This document shows positions 41,260-50,186 of a DNA stretch of 64,000 nt, piece after piece (positions within the stretch are counted from its first letter, which is position 1; each line of letters opens with the position of its first letter). The DNA lies in assembly GCF_029023725.1 (NCBI RefSeq), contig NZ_CP119075.1, forward strand, positions 2,909,501-2,973,500, given 5' to 3'. A model generated the notes under the pieces. The model was not told the DNA's origin, did no database searches, and saw only the letters and a list, made by a program, of their open reading frames with translations. The stretch comes from Synoicihabitans lomoniglobus (GTDB lineage Bacteria; Verrucomicrobiota; Verrucomicrobiia; Opitutales; Opitutaceae). Both the position numbers and the translations under genes were made by a program.

Positions 41260-43746
41260 ATGTTCTTATTCTTCGATCCAGCTGCGGTTCTCCGCCGCAT
41301 AAACCCCGTTCTGGCGGCCTTGGTGCTCAGTTCGGGCGTCTCCGCCCAATCGCCCGACCGTTCCCGATTCGATGCAACCATTGGGGTCGTTTCACCCACC
41401 GCCACCCTGCCCGGTCGCGATCACTATCCGTTGCTCGGCAGTGCCATCACACTCGCCATCTCCGCGCTGGATGGAGACACGGTGGCGTGGTCCCGGAGTG
41501 GCCTGCCCATCGCGTCAGCCAACACAGCCGAGCTGCATATCGCAACGCTCACTGCCGCCGACACCGGCAACTATCGCGCCCACATCACGCGCGATGGGTT
41601 CACCTACACCAGCAATCCGTTTACTCTGAACGTCGCGATCCCCGTGCAGGAAAGTATTGTCGATCGCAGCTTCAGTTGCCCGATTGCCACCCCCAACGCC
41701 GACGACAGTTTTGACCTCCATCTCACCCGGTTCGATGGCGCGATCGGCGCCACGCTCCACGGTCTCGGAAATTCTCGCCAACACGGTTGGATTGCGGCCG
41801 ACGGCAGCCGGTTCGACGTGATCATGGAAGAAGATGGTAGCAGCCCTGCCTCTCTGTTGGTCGGCATGTATCCGGATGGTTCGCTCGTGAAACGCACCAC
41901 CACCGGCTTTGTCCAAATCAACCACGACGGCACCACCACCGCCATGGCCGACCCAACCGGTCGCTTCGATACCGCCCGTTGGCGCGTGCGCCAATCCGAT
42001 GGTGGATGGATAATCGGCGACTCATCCCATGTCGCCGGACTCGCCCCCGACGGCACCATCACTTTTGAGCGTTCGCTGAACACCTACGGTGTGCTTTCGA
42101 TCGAGGGCTTGGAGGACGCCGGATTGGAAGACGACCGCATCATTCTGATCAGCGGCATCGGCGACGACGACTCAACCTACGCTCGCCAAGCCCATTTGCT
42201 GGAAGCCGACGGCAGCGAAGTGGTGGGTTTTCACCCCATCATCTTTCGGGGATCGCGTCCCGTGCCGCTCGCCAACGGCACGTGGTGGGATGACACTGCA
42301 AACGGCTTCAATTGGTATGATCCCACCGGACAATTGATTCGCTCCGTGCCTCGTCCCCCAGCGCTGTCCAACACCACCGTCGCGCCCGACGGCCGGCTCT
42401 ACGTCAGAGGCTTCGCTGGCGAGCTTCACCGTCTCCTACCGGACCTTTCGCGCGACCCGACCTGGATGGTCTCATACTCATTCGGTCGTTGGATCGATGA
42501 CTTTCTGTTTCAGCCCAATGGTGGGATCATCGTCGCGGGAGACTTTTCCAACGTCGGTGGCCACGCCACCCGGCGGGTCGCCCGATTGAACGCCTCCGGC
42601 ACCGCCAACGGTGGCACCCCGGTGGTTTATCGCGAGGCTCCTCTCCCTTGGACGTTTCCCGGAACCGCCACCGTTTACCCCTACTCTCGCCACGCGTCGT
42701 TTACCATCGACGGCGAAGCCAACGGGGTCGGTCCGCTGCAATTCGAATGGCTCCGGCTCGACGACGGTCCGCCACCACAAGTCCGCGATCAGGCTGACCT
42801 CGTTTTCCCGCGGCTCACGGCGGACTACTTTGGCAGCTACCAACTCAAGGTCACCGGTCCGCACGGCTTCGCGCTGAGCGACGTTATCAGCCTGACTCCG
42901 CCCGGTCCGGCGCTGGTCAATATTTCCGGGCGGGGCCGCGTATCCGCTCAAACCGGACAACATTTGATCGCGGGGTTTGTGATCGAAAGCGATCGGCCGA
43001 CCTCTTTGCAAGGCGCATGGTCGGCGCAAGTATTCACCCGCGGGGTCGGTCCGACTCTGGCCGACTTCAACGTCTCCCATCCCTTGCCGGACCCCTTCCT
43101 GCGAATGAGTCACCTCTTTGGAGCGGACATCGCCGTCAACGACGATTGGCAACCGGTGGGTGGCCCGTTTTTTCCCGCCCGCTTGGGGGCTTTCAGCCTG
43201 CGCCCAGACTCGGCCGATGCCCAGCTATGGGAGCTGATTCCCACCGGTGCGTTCACGTCCTCCGTCGAAGCCAAGGCCGCACAAAACGGCACCGCTTTGG
43301 TGGAAATCTACCCGAGCCTCAACATCGATGCCCGCCTGACCAACCTCTCCCTGCGCGGCCGGGTCGGAGCCGGCGACGATGTGCTCATCAGCGGTTTCGT
43401 GATCACCGACATCACCGACTATCAACGAACGGTGCGTCTCTTGATCCGTGCTGTCGGTCCGGCGCTGAGCAACTTCGGTGTCGCCGACGCCTGCCTCGAT
43501 CCGCGCATCACTTTGTTCAATGCCGATGGTGAAGTCATCGCGCTCAACGAGGATTGGGCCCACCACGACGCGGTCCAGATTGCAACTCTGGCCGCCCAAC
43601 TTGGCGCTTTCCCTCTCCCTCTCGACTCGACCGACGCCGCCCTGCTCGTCGAACTCGCGCCCGGAGCTTACACCGCCCATATCGACTCGTCCGACGGAAC
43701 CGACGGAGAGGCGTTGCTCGAACTCTACGTCATAGACGACGAATAG
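41260..43746 (+). CDS. Large exported protein with Ig-like and beta-propeller-like segments and paired C-terminal modules
   Basis: 828 residues with a signal peptide (about 1-29, INPVLAALVLSSGVSAQ). An Ig-like segment lies at about 45-125 (LGSAITLAISALDGDTVAWSR; LTAADTGNYRAHI). A repeat region follows at about 140-440 with delta-60-like strands (FDVIMEEDG; LLVGMYPDGS; FQPNGGIIVAGDFSNVGG). A second Ig-like segment spans 460-545 (FEWLRLDDGPPPQ; YFGSYQLKVTGPHG). Two ~140-residue terminal modules (LVNISGRGRVSAQTGQ; RLTNLSLRGRVGAGDD) match those of the matrixin protein at 15607. No catalytic motif. Probably a surface or secreted binding protein. Confidence 0.85.
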   Translation: MFLFFDPAAVLRRINPVLAALVLSSGVSAQSPDRSRFDATIGVVSPTATLPGRDHYPLLGSAITLAISALDGDTVAWSRSGLPIASANTAELHIATLTAADTGNYRAHITRDGFTYTSNPFTLNVAIPVQESIVDRSFSCPIATPNADDSFDLHLTRFDGAIGATLHGLGNSRQHGWIAADGSRFDVIMEEDGSSPASLLVGMYPDGSLVKRTTTGFVQINHDGTTTAMADPTGRFDTARWRVRQSDGGWIIGDSSHVAGLAPDGTITFERSLNTYGVLSIEGLEDAGLEDDRIILISGIGDDDSTYARQAHLLEADGSEVVGFHPIIFRGSRPVPLANGTWWDDTANGFNWYDPTGQLIRSVPRPPALSNTTVAPDGRLYVRGFAGELHRLLPDLSRDPTWMVSYSFGRWIDDFLFQPNGGIIVAGDFSNVGGHATRRVARLNASGTANGGTPVVYREAPLPWTFPGTATVYPYSRHASFTIDGEANGVGPLQFEWLRLDDGPPPQVRDQADLVFPRLTADYFGSYQLKVTGPHGFALSDVISLTPPGPALVNISGRGRVSAQTGQHLIAGFVIESDRPTSLQGAWSAQVFTRGVGPTLADFNVSHPLPDPFLRMSHLFGADIAVNDDWQPVGGPFFPARLGAFSLRPDSADAQLWELIPTGAFTSSVEAKAAQNGTALVEIYPSLNIDARLTNLSLRGRVGAGDDVLISGFVITDITDYQRTVRLLIRAVGPALSNFGVADACLDPRITLFNADGEVIALNEDWAHHDAVQIATLAAQLGAFPLPLDSTDAALLVELAPGAYTAHIDSSDGTDGEALLELYVIDDE

Positions 43747-43844
43747 CGGGGGGCGGCATACCCGACGCGCCCGCTCAACCGGTCGTCAGACCACTCGTCA
43801 ACCCGACGTTGCATTCACCGCTTAGGTTGGTTCGTTGGACCACA

Positions 43845-45875
43845 ATGCAACTGAATCGACCCTGGGCGCTTGTCGCCCTCATCGCTCTGCCCTTGGTCCT
43901 CGCGGCCGAGGAGACCGAGCTCATCCCCCTCAACTTCACCGTCGACCACATGGATCGCTCGGTCAGTCCCAAGGAGGACTTTTACCGCTACGCCAACGGC
44001 GCGTGGCTCGACGCCACCGAAATCCCCGCCGACAAATCCCGCTGGGGAGCTTTTGACGGTCTCGCCGAAAACAACTGGCGACGGATTCACAATCTGCTCG
44101 AAGAAATCGCCCGCACCACCGCCGCTCCAGGAACCAACCTGCAAAAGGTGGGCGACTTTTATCGCACCGCCATGGACACGGCGGCGATCGAAACCGCCGG
44201 CATCTCCCCCCTCCTCCCGGAATTCGCCCGCATCGCCACGATCGACGACTTGGCAGGCCTCGCCCGTTACGTCGCCGAGGCGCATCAGGGCATCGGCTCG
44301 CCGCTCTTTGGCAGTTACCCGTATGCCGACCAACGCAACAACGAGGATGTCATCTTTCAAATGGTGCAGGGCGGACTCAGTCTGCCGACCCGGGATTACT
44401 ATTTCGAAGAGCAACACGCCAAATACCTGCCCCTGTTCGTCGACCACATGACGCGCATGTTTGAGCTCGCCGGCACGCCGACCGCCCAAGCCCGCGCCGA
44501 CGCCGAAACCGTTCTCGCTCTCGAAACCAAGCTCGCCGCGAACTCCAAATCCGTCGCCGCGATGCGCGATCCGATCGAGAACTACCACAAGATGCCGATC
44601 GCGGACGCCGCCGCCCTCATGCCCAATTTCCCGCTCAACGTGTATCTCAAGACCATCGGCTTACCCGACACGGAAACCGAAATCGATGTGAAGCAGACCG
44701 AGTTTTACGCCGGACTCAGTGAATTGCTCGGGTCCGAGTCCCTCGCCGATTGGAAAACCTACCTGCACTGGCACGCCCTCACCTCGGCCGCCCCCCATTT
44801 GGCGAGCGAGTTCGATGACGAAAACTTTCGCTTCTTCTCCAAAGAGCTCAGCGGCACCCCCGAACAGGAATCGCGCTGGCAACGCGCCGCGCGCCGCGTC
44901 GATCGCAACATCGGCTTCGCCCTCGGTGAAATCTATGTCGCCAAGTATTTCCCGCCCGCCGTGCGCGATCGCCTCGAGAGTATGGTCACCATGATGCAGG
45001 ACGTCCTCAAAGATCGCATCAATGGACTCGATTGGATGAGTGCCGAAACCAAGATCAAGGCGCAGGAGAAACTCTCCACCTTCCGGGTCGTCGTGGGCTA
45101 TCCGCCCGAGTGGCGCGATTACTCCGCGCTCGAAATCAGTGGCGAGGATTACTTCGCCAATGTCATGCGTGGCGCCCGGTTTGATTCCGCTCGCAGCATG
45201 GCCAAGCTCAGCAAGCCTTTCGATAAAACCGAGTGGTTGCGCACGCCGCAGCAGGTCAACGCCTACTATCAACCGTCCGCCGGCCAGCTCGTGTTTCTCG
45301 CGGGCATCCTGCAGCCGCCTTACTTCGACCCCGAGATGGACGACGCCGTCAACTTCGGCGCCATCTGCGGCGTGATCGGCCACGAGATCACACACGGCTT
45401 CGATGACAAAGGCCGCAACTACGACGCCCACGGCAATCTCGCCGACTGGTGGACCGAAGACGACGCCACCAAGTTCAGCGCCCGCGCCCAGAAGTTGATC
45501 GACCAATACAACGACTACGAGGTCCTCCCCGGCGTCTTCGTCAAAGGCGACCAAACCCTCGGCGAAAACATCGCCGACCTCGGCGGCGTTTCCATCGCCT
45601 TCGAAGCCCTGCAACGCTCCCTCGCTAACAAGCGCGTCGGGCTCATCGACGGACTCACGCCCAACGAGCGGTTCTTCCTTTCGTGGTCGCAGATTTGGCA
45701 CACCAAATACCGCGAAGACCGCCTCAAGCGCTCCGTCGCGTCCGACGTCCACTCGCCCGGCATGGTTCGCTCCATCGGTCCGCTGGTCAACGTGCCAGAG
45801 TTCTTCGAAACCTTCGACATCCAACCCGGCGATCCGATGTGGCGTGCGCCCGAAGATCGCGCCAAGATCTGGTAA
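43845..45875 (+). CDS. M13-family metallopeptidase (neprilysin/PepO-like), exported
   Basis: 676 residues from the ATG at 43845. A signal peptide (ALVALIALPLVLA) is followed by the N-terminal M13 domain (DFYRYANGAWLDATEIPADK). The zinc motif is GVIGHEITHGFDDKGRNYD (His513, Glu514, His517); the third ligand is Glu574 in LGENIADLGG. ADLGGVSIAFEAL and SPGMVRSIGPLVNVPEF cover the substrate-binding end. It lacks an N-terminal membrane anchor, unlike mammalian neprilysin, and resembles bacterial PepO-type oligopeptidases. It is 2 bp upstream of a methyltransferase gene, so they are probably co-transcribed. It would cut peptides of up to about 40 residues outside the cytoplasm. Confidence 0.95.
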   Translation: MQLNRPWALVALIALPLVLAAEETELIPLNFTVDHMDRSVSPKEDFYRYANGAWLDATEIPADKSRWGAFDGLAENNWRRIHNLLEEIARTTAAPGTNLQKVGDFYRTAMDTAAIETAGISPLLPEFARIATIDDLAGLARYVAEAHQGIGSPLFGSYPYADQRNNEDVIFQMVQGGLSLPTRDYYFEEQHAKYLPLFVDHMTRMFELAGTPTAQARADAETVLALETKLAANSKSVAAMRDPIENYHKMPIADAAALMPNFPLNVYLKTIGLPDTETEIDVKQTEFYAGLSELLGSESLADWKTYLHWHALTSAAPHLASEFDDENFRFFSKELSGTPEQESRWQRAARRVDRNIGFALGEIYVAKYFPPAVRDRLESMVTMMQDVLKDRINGLDWMSAETKIKAQEKLSTFRVVVGYPPEWRDYSALEISGEDYFANVMRGARFDSARSMAKLSKPFDKTEWLRTPQQVNAYYQPSAGQLVFLAGILQPPYFDPEMDDAVNFGAICGVIGHEITHGFDDKGRNYDAHGNLADWWTEDDATKFSARAQKLIDQYNDYEVLPGVFVKGDQTLGENIADLGGVSIAFEALQRSLANKRVGLIDGLTPNERFFLSWSQIWHTKYREDRLKRSVASDVHSPGMVRSIGPLVNVPEFFETFDIQPGDPMWRAPEDRAKIW

Positions 45876-45877
45876 TC

Positions 45878-46657
45878 ATGCCCGATCCGTCCCTTCCTCC
45901 CGACCCCAAACAAGGCGAACGTGAATACTACGCCCGGATCGGTGAGGAGGGACTGGCGCACGCGCTCGGCAAGCCGTTTTCCGACGACGCCTGCAACGTC
46001 AACCTGGCCAACGTCGCCGCGCTGTTTCAGCTCCTGCCGCCCCCGCCCGCCCGCCTCGTCGAGTTCGGATGTGGCGTCGGCTGGTTGACGCTTCTGCTCG
46101 CCCGCCGCGGCTACCCTGTCCACGGCGTTGACATTGCCCCGGAAGCGATCGACGCGGCCAACGCCGCCCGTGATCGCGCCGGCCTGGATCACCTCACCTA
46201 CGCCCTCGCCGACTACGAAGAATTCGACGGCGGCGGCACCTACGATGTCGCTTATTTTTACGATGCCCTGCACCACGCCGAAGACGCGGCGCTCGCCGTG
46301 CGCTGTGCCGCCCGCGCCCTTAAACCCGGTGGCATGCTGATCGCCTTCGAACCCGGCGACGGTCACCACGACACACCGGAAGCCCGCGAGGTCGTCGCCA
46401 AATTTGGCGTGCACGAAAACGACATGCCCGCGCGCCAGATCATCGCCCTCGCCGAAGCCGCCGGGTTCGACCGCCACCTTCGCCTCCCCTTTCCGTGGGA
46501 TACCTTTCGCCACATCTACCGCTCCAGCTACGCCGGCGCCACCGATAGTCGTGAATTGCGCGGCAAATACTGGCTCGGACTCGGTCGCCTCATCCGTCGC
46601 GCCATCGGCCGCCAGGACGACCACAGCATCGTGGTTTCTTGGAAACCGACCAACTGA
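45878..46657 (+). CDS. Class I SAM-dependent methyltransferase, paralog 1 of 3
   Basis: 259 residues. It opens with DPKQGEREYYARIGEEGL, HALGKPF and CNVNLANVAALFQLLP, then the SAM-binding glycine loop VEFGCGVGWLTLLLARRG. GVDIAPEAIDAA holds the acidic motif II residue, and DVAYFYDALHHAED is motif IV. The C-terminus contains KPGGMLIAFEPGDGHHD and GVHENDMP. The substrate is unknown; the His pair in DALHHAED recurs in all three paralogs. It follows the M13 peptidase by 2 bp. Confidence 0.88.
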   Translation: MPDPSLPPDPKQGEREYYARIGEEGLAHALGKPFSDDACNVNLANVAALFQLLPPPPARLVEFGCGVGWLTLLLARRGYPVHGVDIAPEAIDAANAARDRAGLDHLTYALADYEEFDGGGTYDVAYFYDALHHAEDAALAVRCAARALKPGGMLIAFEPGDGHHDTPEAREVVAKFGVHENDMPARQIIALAEAAGFDRHLRLPFPWDTFRHIYRSSYAGATDSRELRGKYWLGLGRLIRRAIGRQDDHSIVVSWKPTN

Positions 46658-46665
46658 CTCCACCC

Positions 46666-47421
46666 GTGCCAATCGATCCCAAACAAGGCGAACGCGAATA
46701 CTACGCCCGCATCGGCGAGGCCGGCATCACGCATGCGCAGGGCAAGCCGTTCACCGACGAGAAGTGTAACCGCAATCTCGGCAACCTCACTGCCATCTTC
46801 AACCTGCTGCCGGAGCCGCCGGCCAAAGTGATCGAGTTCGGCTGCGGGGTGGGCTGGATGTCGATCATGCTCGCCCGCCGCGGCTTCACCACCACGGGGG
46901 TCGACATCTCACCCGATGCCATCGCCGCGGCCACCGCCCAGCGAGACGCCCTCGGGCTCGACCACCTCGATTTTGTCTTGGCCGACTACGAGGAAATCGT
47001 CGGCGACGCCTCCTACGACGCGGCGATTTTTTATGAGGCGCTGCATCATGCCGAAAACGAAGCTGATGCCATCGCGTCGGCCTACCGCTCACTCAAACCC
47101 GGTGGCATCATGATCGCATTCGAACCGGGCAAAGGTCACGGCGACACCACCGAAGCCAAACAAGTCGTGGCCGAATTCGGCGTGCATGAGAAGGACATGC
47201 CCATTCCCGAAATCGTGCGCCTCGCCACCGCCGCCGGTTTTCGTCGCCACCTCACGCTGCCCCAGCCGTGGGACTTCATGCGCACCGTCTACCGACCCAG
47301 CTACGCCCACGCGAAATCTTCCAGCGACGCCCGCGGCAAATTCATTCTCGGGGTGTTCCGGGCGTTTCGTCGGTTCTTTTTTCAACGGCCGGACCTTTCG
47401 TTTGTGGTGCTTTGGAAGTAA
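46666..47421 (+). CDS. Class I SAM-dependent methyltransferase, paralog 2 of 3
   Basis: 251 residues from a GTG at 46666 (VPIDPKQGERE), eight bases after paralog 1. A TTG at 46639 would overlap the previous gene and adds no homologous sequence. Signatures: DPKQGEREYYARIGEAGI, VIEFGCGVGWMSIMLARRG, GVDISPDAIAAATAQ, FYEALHHAEN, KPGGIMIAFEPGKGHGD. It ends FFFQRPDLSFVVLWK, a C-terminal pattern shared with the third copy (VMLWK). Substrate unknown. Confidence 0.85.
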   Translation: MPIDPKQGEREYYARIGEAGITHAQGKPFTDEKCNRNLGNLTAIFNLLPEPPAKVIEFGCGVGWMSIMLARRGFTTTGVDISPDAIAAATAQRDALGLDHLDFVLADYEEIVGDASYDAAIFYEALHHAENEADAIASAYRSLKPGGIMIAFEPGKGHGDTTEAKQVVAEFGVHEKDMPIPEIVRLATAAGFRRHLTLPQPWDFMRTVYRPSYAHAKSSSDARGKFILGVFRAFRRFFFQRPDLSFVVLWK

Positions 47422-47490
47422 GGTCTCGGACGACCGAGCCCGCGCCATTCCGGCGGGGAGTTCCCATCCGAGCCGTCACCATCCACCACT

Positions 47491-48249
47491 TTGAACGAAT
47501 CCGACCCCAAACAAGGCGAACGCGAATACTACGCCCGCAAAGGGCCCGAAGGCATCGCGCATGCTCTCGGCAAACCCTTCTCCGACGATCACTGCAAATT
47601 CAACCTCGCCAACCTCGCCGCGATTTTCCATCTGCTGCCCGCGCCCCCTATTCGGCTGCTTCATCTGGGCTGCGGCGTGGGTTGGTTGAGCCACATTCTC
47701 GCGCAACAACGCCATGAAGTCGTCGGCGTTGACATCGCCCCCGAAGCCATCGCCGCCGCCCAACACCGGCGGGACGAAGCGGGCTTGAGTAATCTCGACT
47801 ACGAGGTCGGCGATTATGAGTATTTCGACGGGGCGGAGTCCTTCGACGTCGTGCTGTTTTACGACGCTTTGCACCACGCCGAGGAACCGGCCAAAGCGAT
47901 GGCGTGTGCCCACCGGGCGCTCAAGGCCAACGGCGCGCTCATCGCGTTCGAACCTGGATCAGGGCATCACGACTCTCCGACCTCCCAGGAGGCGATCGAA
48001 CGCTTCGGGGTGCACGAACGCGACATGCCGGTCTCGCGGATCATCGAGCTGGGCGAAGCCGCCGGCTTCCGACGCCATTTGCGACTACCGCATCCCGCCG
48101 ACACGCTCGCCGAGCTTTATCACCCCGGCTACAGCACCGCGACCGATCAGGCAGATCTCGACCGCAAAAAACTCGATCACACCTGGCAAATCACCCGTCA
48201 AGTCATGCGGCGGAACGCCCCTATGGAAATCGTCATGTTGTGGAAATAG
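47491..48249 (+). CDS. Class I SAM-dependent methyltransferase, paralog 3 of 3
   Basis: 252 residues from a TTG start (47491; LNESDPKQGERE). No better start fits the family N-terminus. It shares DPKQGEREYYARKG, LLHLGCGVGWLSHILAQQ, GVDIAPEAIAAAQ, FYDALHHAEE and HGALIAFEPGSGHHD-type motifs. The glycine loop is LGCGVGW instead of FGCGVGW. It is the most diverged copy in the C-terminal third. It is 69 bp after paralog 2 and 66 bp before an ABC ATPase gene. Confidence 0.83.
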   Translation: MNESDPKQGEREYYARKGPEGIAHALGKPFSDDHCKFNLANLAAIFHLLPAPPIRLLHLGCGVGWLSHILAQQRHEVVGVDIAPEAIAAAQHRRDEAGLSNLDYEVGDYEYFDGAESFDVVLFYDALHHAEEPAKAMACAHRALKANGALIAFEPGSGHHDSPTSQEAIERFGVHERDMPVSRIIELGEAAGFRRHLRLPHPADTLAELYHPGYSTATDQADLDRKKLDHTWQITRQVMRRNAPMEIVMLWK

Positions 48250-48315
48250 CGGCGAGCCATCCACGCTTGAGCTTGGCCAACCGAGCAACCGCCCGTTGAA
48301 TCCCTTCCCCTCACC

Positions 48316-49317
48316 ATGATCGAAGTCGACCACCTCACGCGGATCTTCCGCACCTACAAAAAACAGCCCGGTTTCTGGGGCGGCGTGAAAGGCCTGGTCA
48401 AACGTGAATTTGAGGAGTTGGCGGCCGCCAACGACATCTCGTTTTCCATCAAGGAAGGCGAGTTCGTTGGTTTTCTCGGTCCCAATGGCGCGGGCAAAAC
48501 GACGACGTTAAAGATGCTGGCCGGCTTGATTTATCCGACCAGCGGCAGCGCCCGCGTCGCCGGCTTCGACCCCACCAAACGCGAGAACGCCTACCGCCGT
48601 ATTTTCGCCCTCGTCCTCGGCCAGAAAAACCAACTCTGGTGGGATCTTCCGGCGATCGAATCCTTCCTGCTGCTGCGCCACATCTACGGCATCCCGGCGG
48701 AGCAGTATCAGGAAACCTTGGACGAACTCGTCGACCTGCTCGATGTGCGCCCCAAACTCAACGTCATGGTGCGCGAGTTGTCTCTCGGCGAGCGCATGAA
48801 AATGGAACTCATCGCCGCCTTGCTCCACCGTCCGCGGGTGCTGTTCCTCGACGAGCCTACGATCGGACTCGATGTCGCCTCCCAGCGGGCCGTGCGCAGT
48901 TTTCTGCGCGCTTACAATAAACGTTACAAGGTCACGATCCTGCTCACCAGTCACTACATGGCTGACATCCAGGAGCTGTGCGACCGCGTGATCGTCATCC
49001 ACAAGGGGAACAAGATCTACGACGGCGACCTCAACCGCCTCGAAACCGGCTCGGCCGGCACGCGCCAAAAAATCATCACGTTCGTGCCCGACCTCAACAG
49101 CGCCGAAAGCGCCGGCCGGGTGGCGTTTCCCGCCGACTGGCAATCGGCGTTTGGCGCAACCACGCGGGACGAAGTGGGCAAGTTCCACTTGCGGGTTCCC
49201 GGTCCCCGGGTGGCCGAGGTCTCACAAGAGATTCTAAATCAGGGCCCGGTCGCCGACATCACGATCGAGGATGTCCCCCTCGAAGACGTGATCGCGGACC
49301 TGTTCGAGCGACACTAA
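48316..49317 (+). CDS. ABC-2 type transporter ATP-binding protein without adjacent permease
   Basis: 333 residues: Walker A GPNGAGKT (55-62), Q-loop region LGQKNQLWWDLPA, signature LSLGERMKMEL (about 157), Walker B RVLFLDEPTIGLD, and an H-loop in LTSHYMAD. The N-terminal extension (FRTYKKQPGFWGGVKGLVKREFEE) and the LGQKNQLWWDLP loop are typical of ATPases that pair with ABC-2 polysaccharide or antibiotic-export permeases. The C-terminal ~90 residues (YDGDLNRLETG onward) are an accessory domain. No permease gene follows; the next genes encode secreted proteins. The partner permease must lie elsewhere or the locus has been rearranged. Confidence 0.93.
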   Translation: MIEVDHLTRIFRTYKKQPGFWGGVKGLVKREFEELAAANDISFSIKEGEFVGFLGPNGAGKTTTLKMLAGLIYPTSGSARVAGFDPTKRENAYRRIFALVLGQKNQLWWDLPAIESFLLLRHIYGIPAEQYQETLDELVDLLDVRPKLNVMVRELSLGERMKMELIAALLHRPRVLFLDEPTIGLDVASQRAVRSFLRAYNKRYKVTILLTSHYMADIQELCDRVIVIHKGNKIYDGDLNRLETGSAGTRQKIITFVPDLNSAESAGRVAFPADWQSAFGATTRDEVGKFHLRVPGPRVAEVSQEILNQGPVADITIEDVPLEDVIADLFERH

Positions 49318-49323
49318 CCACCC

Positions 49324-50130
49324 ATGCATCACGGTTCTACCTTCCCTCGACTCGCGGTATTGCTGGTCCTGTTGGCGCTCGCATCGAATTCCGTCGTCGC
49401 CGCACGACTGCAGCTCGCCGCGTTTGCCCGCCGACACGAAAGCGCGGCCTCCGATCGCTCCGTCACCACATTTGTCGTGCGAGAAGGGAAGTTCAGCTGG
49501 GGTGAAACCGAGGGCACTGACCTGAAGAGCGTCCCATTTGACGAGGTTGCCAACGACATCGCGGCCGCACTTTCAAAACCGAACTTCGTGCGAATCGAGG
49601 ACTCGGAGGCAGCCGATTGGCGGATCGTAATTCATCGCGGGCGCACGAGAGGAGGAACCCAAGCCTTGAATCCTCCTGATCCGCTGAATTCCGGCACACC
49701 CGAAATCATTTCAGTGCCCATTCCGCCCCAACACGGCACCTACCACATCCGCAAAGCGACAGATCCCGGACACTCCGTCTATTATCGCTCGATTCCGCTT
49801 CGGAGCTCCCGCGTCGCCGCGACTCTCGGCTTTCGTGATCTCTTCGAAACCCAGGAGCACGAGCTCAATCACCCCGCGGTCGAAGAACGCATTAGACGTC
49901 TCTTTCGCGAGCTCTCCAAGGATCGCTACTATATCATCGTCGCGGCTTACGACTGGTCCGCGATGAAGCGGGACCACGACCGGGGGCTGTTGTGGGAAAC
50001 CCGACTCAGTGTCGATGCGGCGGACTTGGCATTCGCCGACTGCTACCGCGCGATGATCGAAGGTGGAGCCCGTTACCTGGGCGGAACCACACGCGGCCGC
50101 TTGGTGCGTCGCAGTGTCCGCCTCCCGTAG
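49324..50130 (+). CDS. Exported protein of unknown family, tandem paralog 1 of 3
   Basis: 268 residues with a signal peptide (LAVLLVLLALASNSVVA). Core blocks shared with the next two genes: FVVREGKFSW, a DWRIVIHRGRTRGG strand, a helix-rich middle, LSKDRYYIIVAAYDWSAMKRD, LLWETRLSVDAADLAFADCYRAMIEGG. It is the most diverged copy, lacking the C-terminal LDRRFVTID found in the other two and ending RRSVRLP. No known domain; periplasmic or surface location inferred from the signal. The start is 7 bp after the ABC ATPase stop. Confidence 0.78.
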   Translation: MHHGSTFPRLAVLLVLLALASNSVVAARLQLAAFARRHESAASDRSVTTFVVREGKFSWGETEGTDLKSVPFDEVANDIAAALSKPNFVRIEDSEAADWRIVIHRGRTRGGTQALNPPDPLNSGTPEIISVPIPPQHGTYHIRKATDPGHSVYYRSIPLRSSRVAATLGFRDLFETQEHELNHPAVEERIRRLFRELSKDRYYIIVAAYDWSAMKRDHDRGLLWETRLSVDAADLAFADCYRAMIEGGARYLGGTTRGRLVRRSVRLP

Positions 50131-50186
50131 CGTCCCGCCGGACACGACAGGGAACCCCACCCAAGGCCACGGGTCCGAAACGGTTC

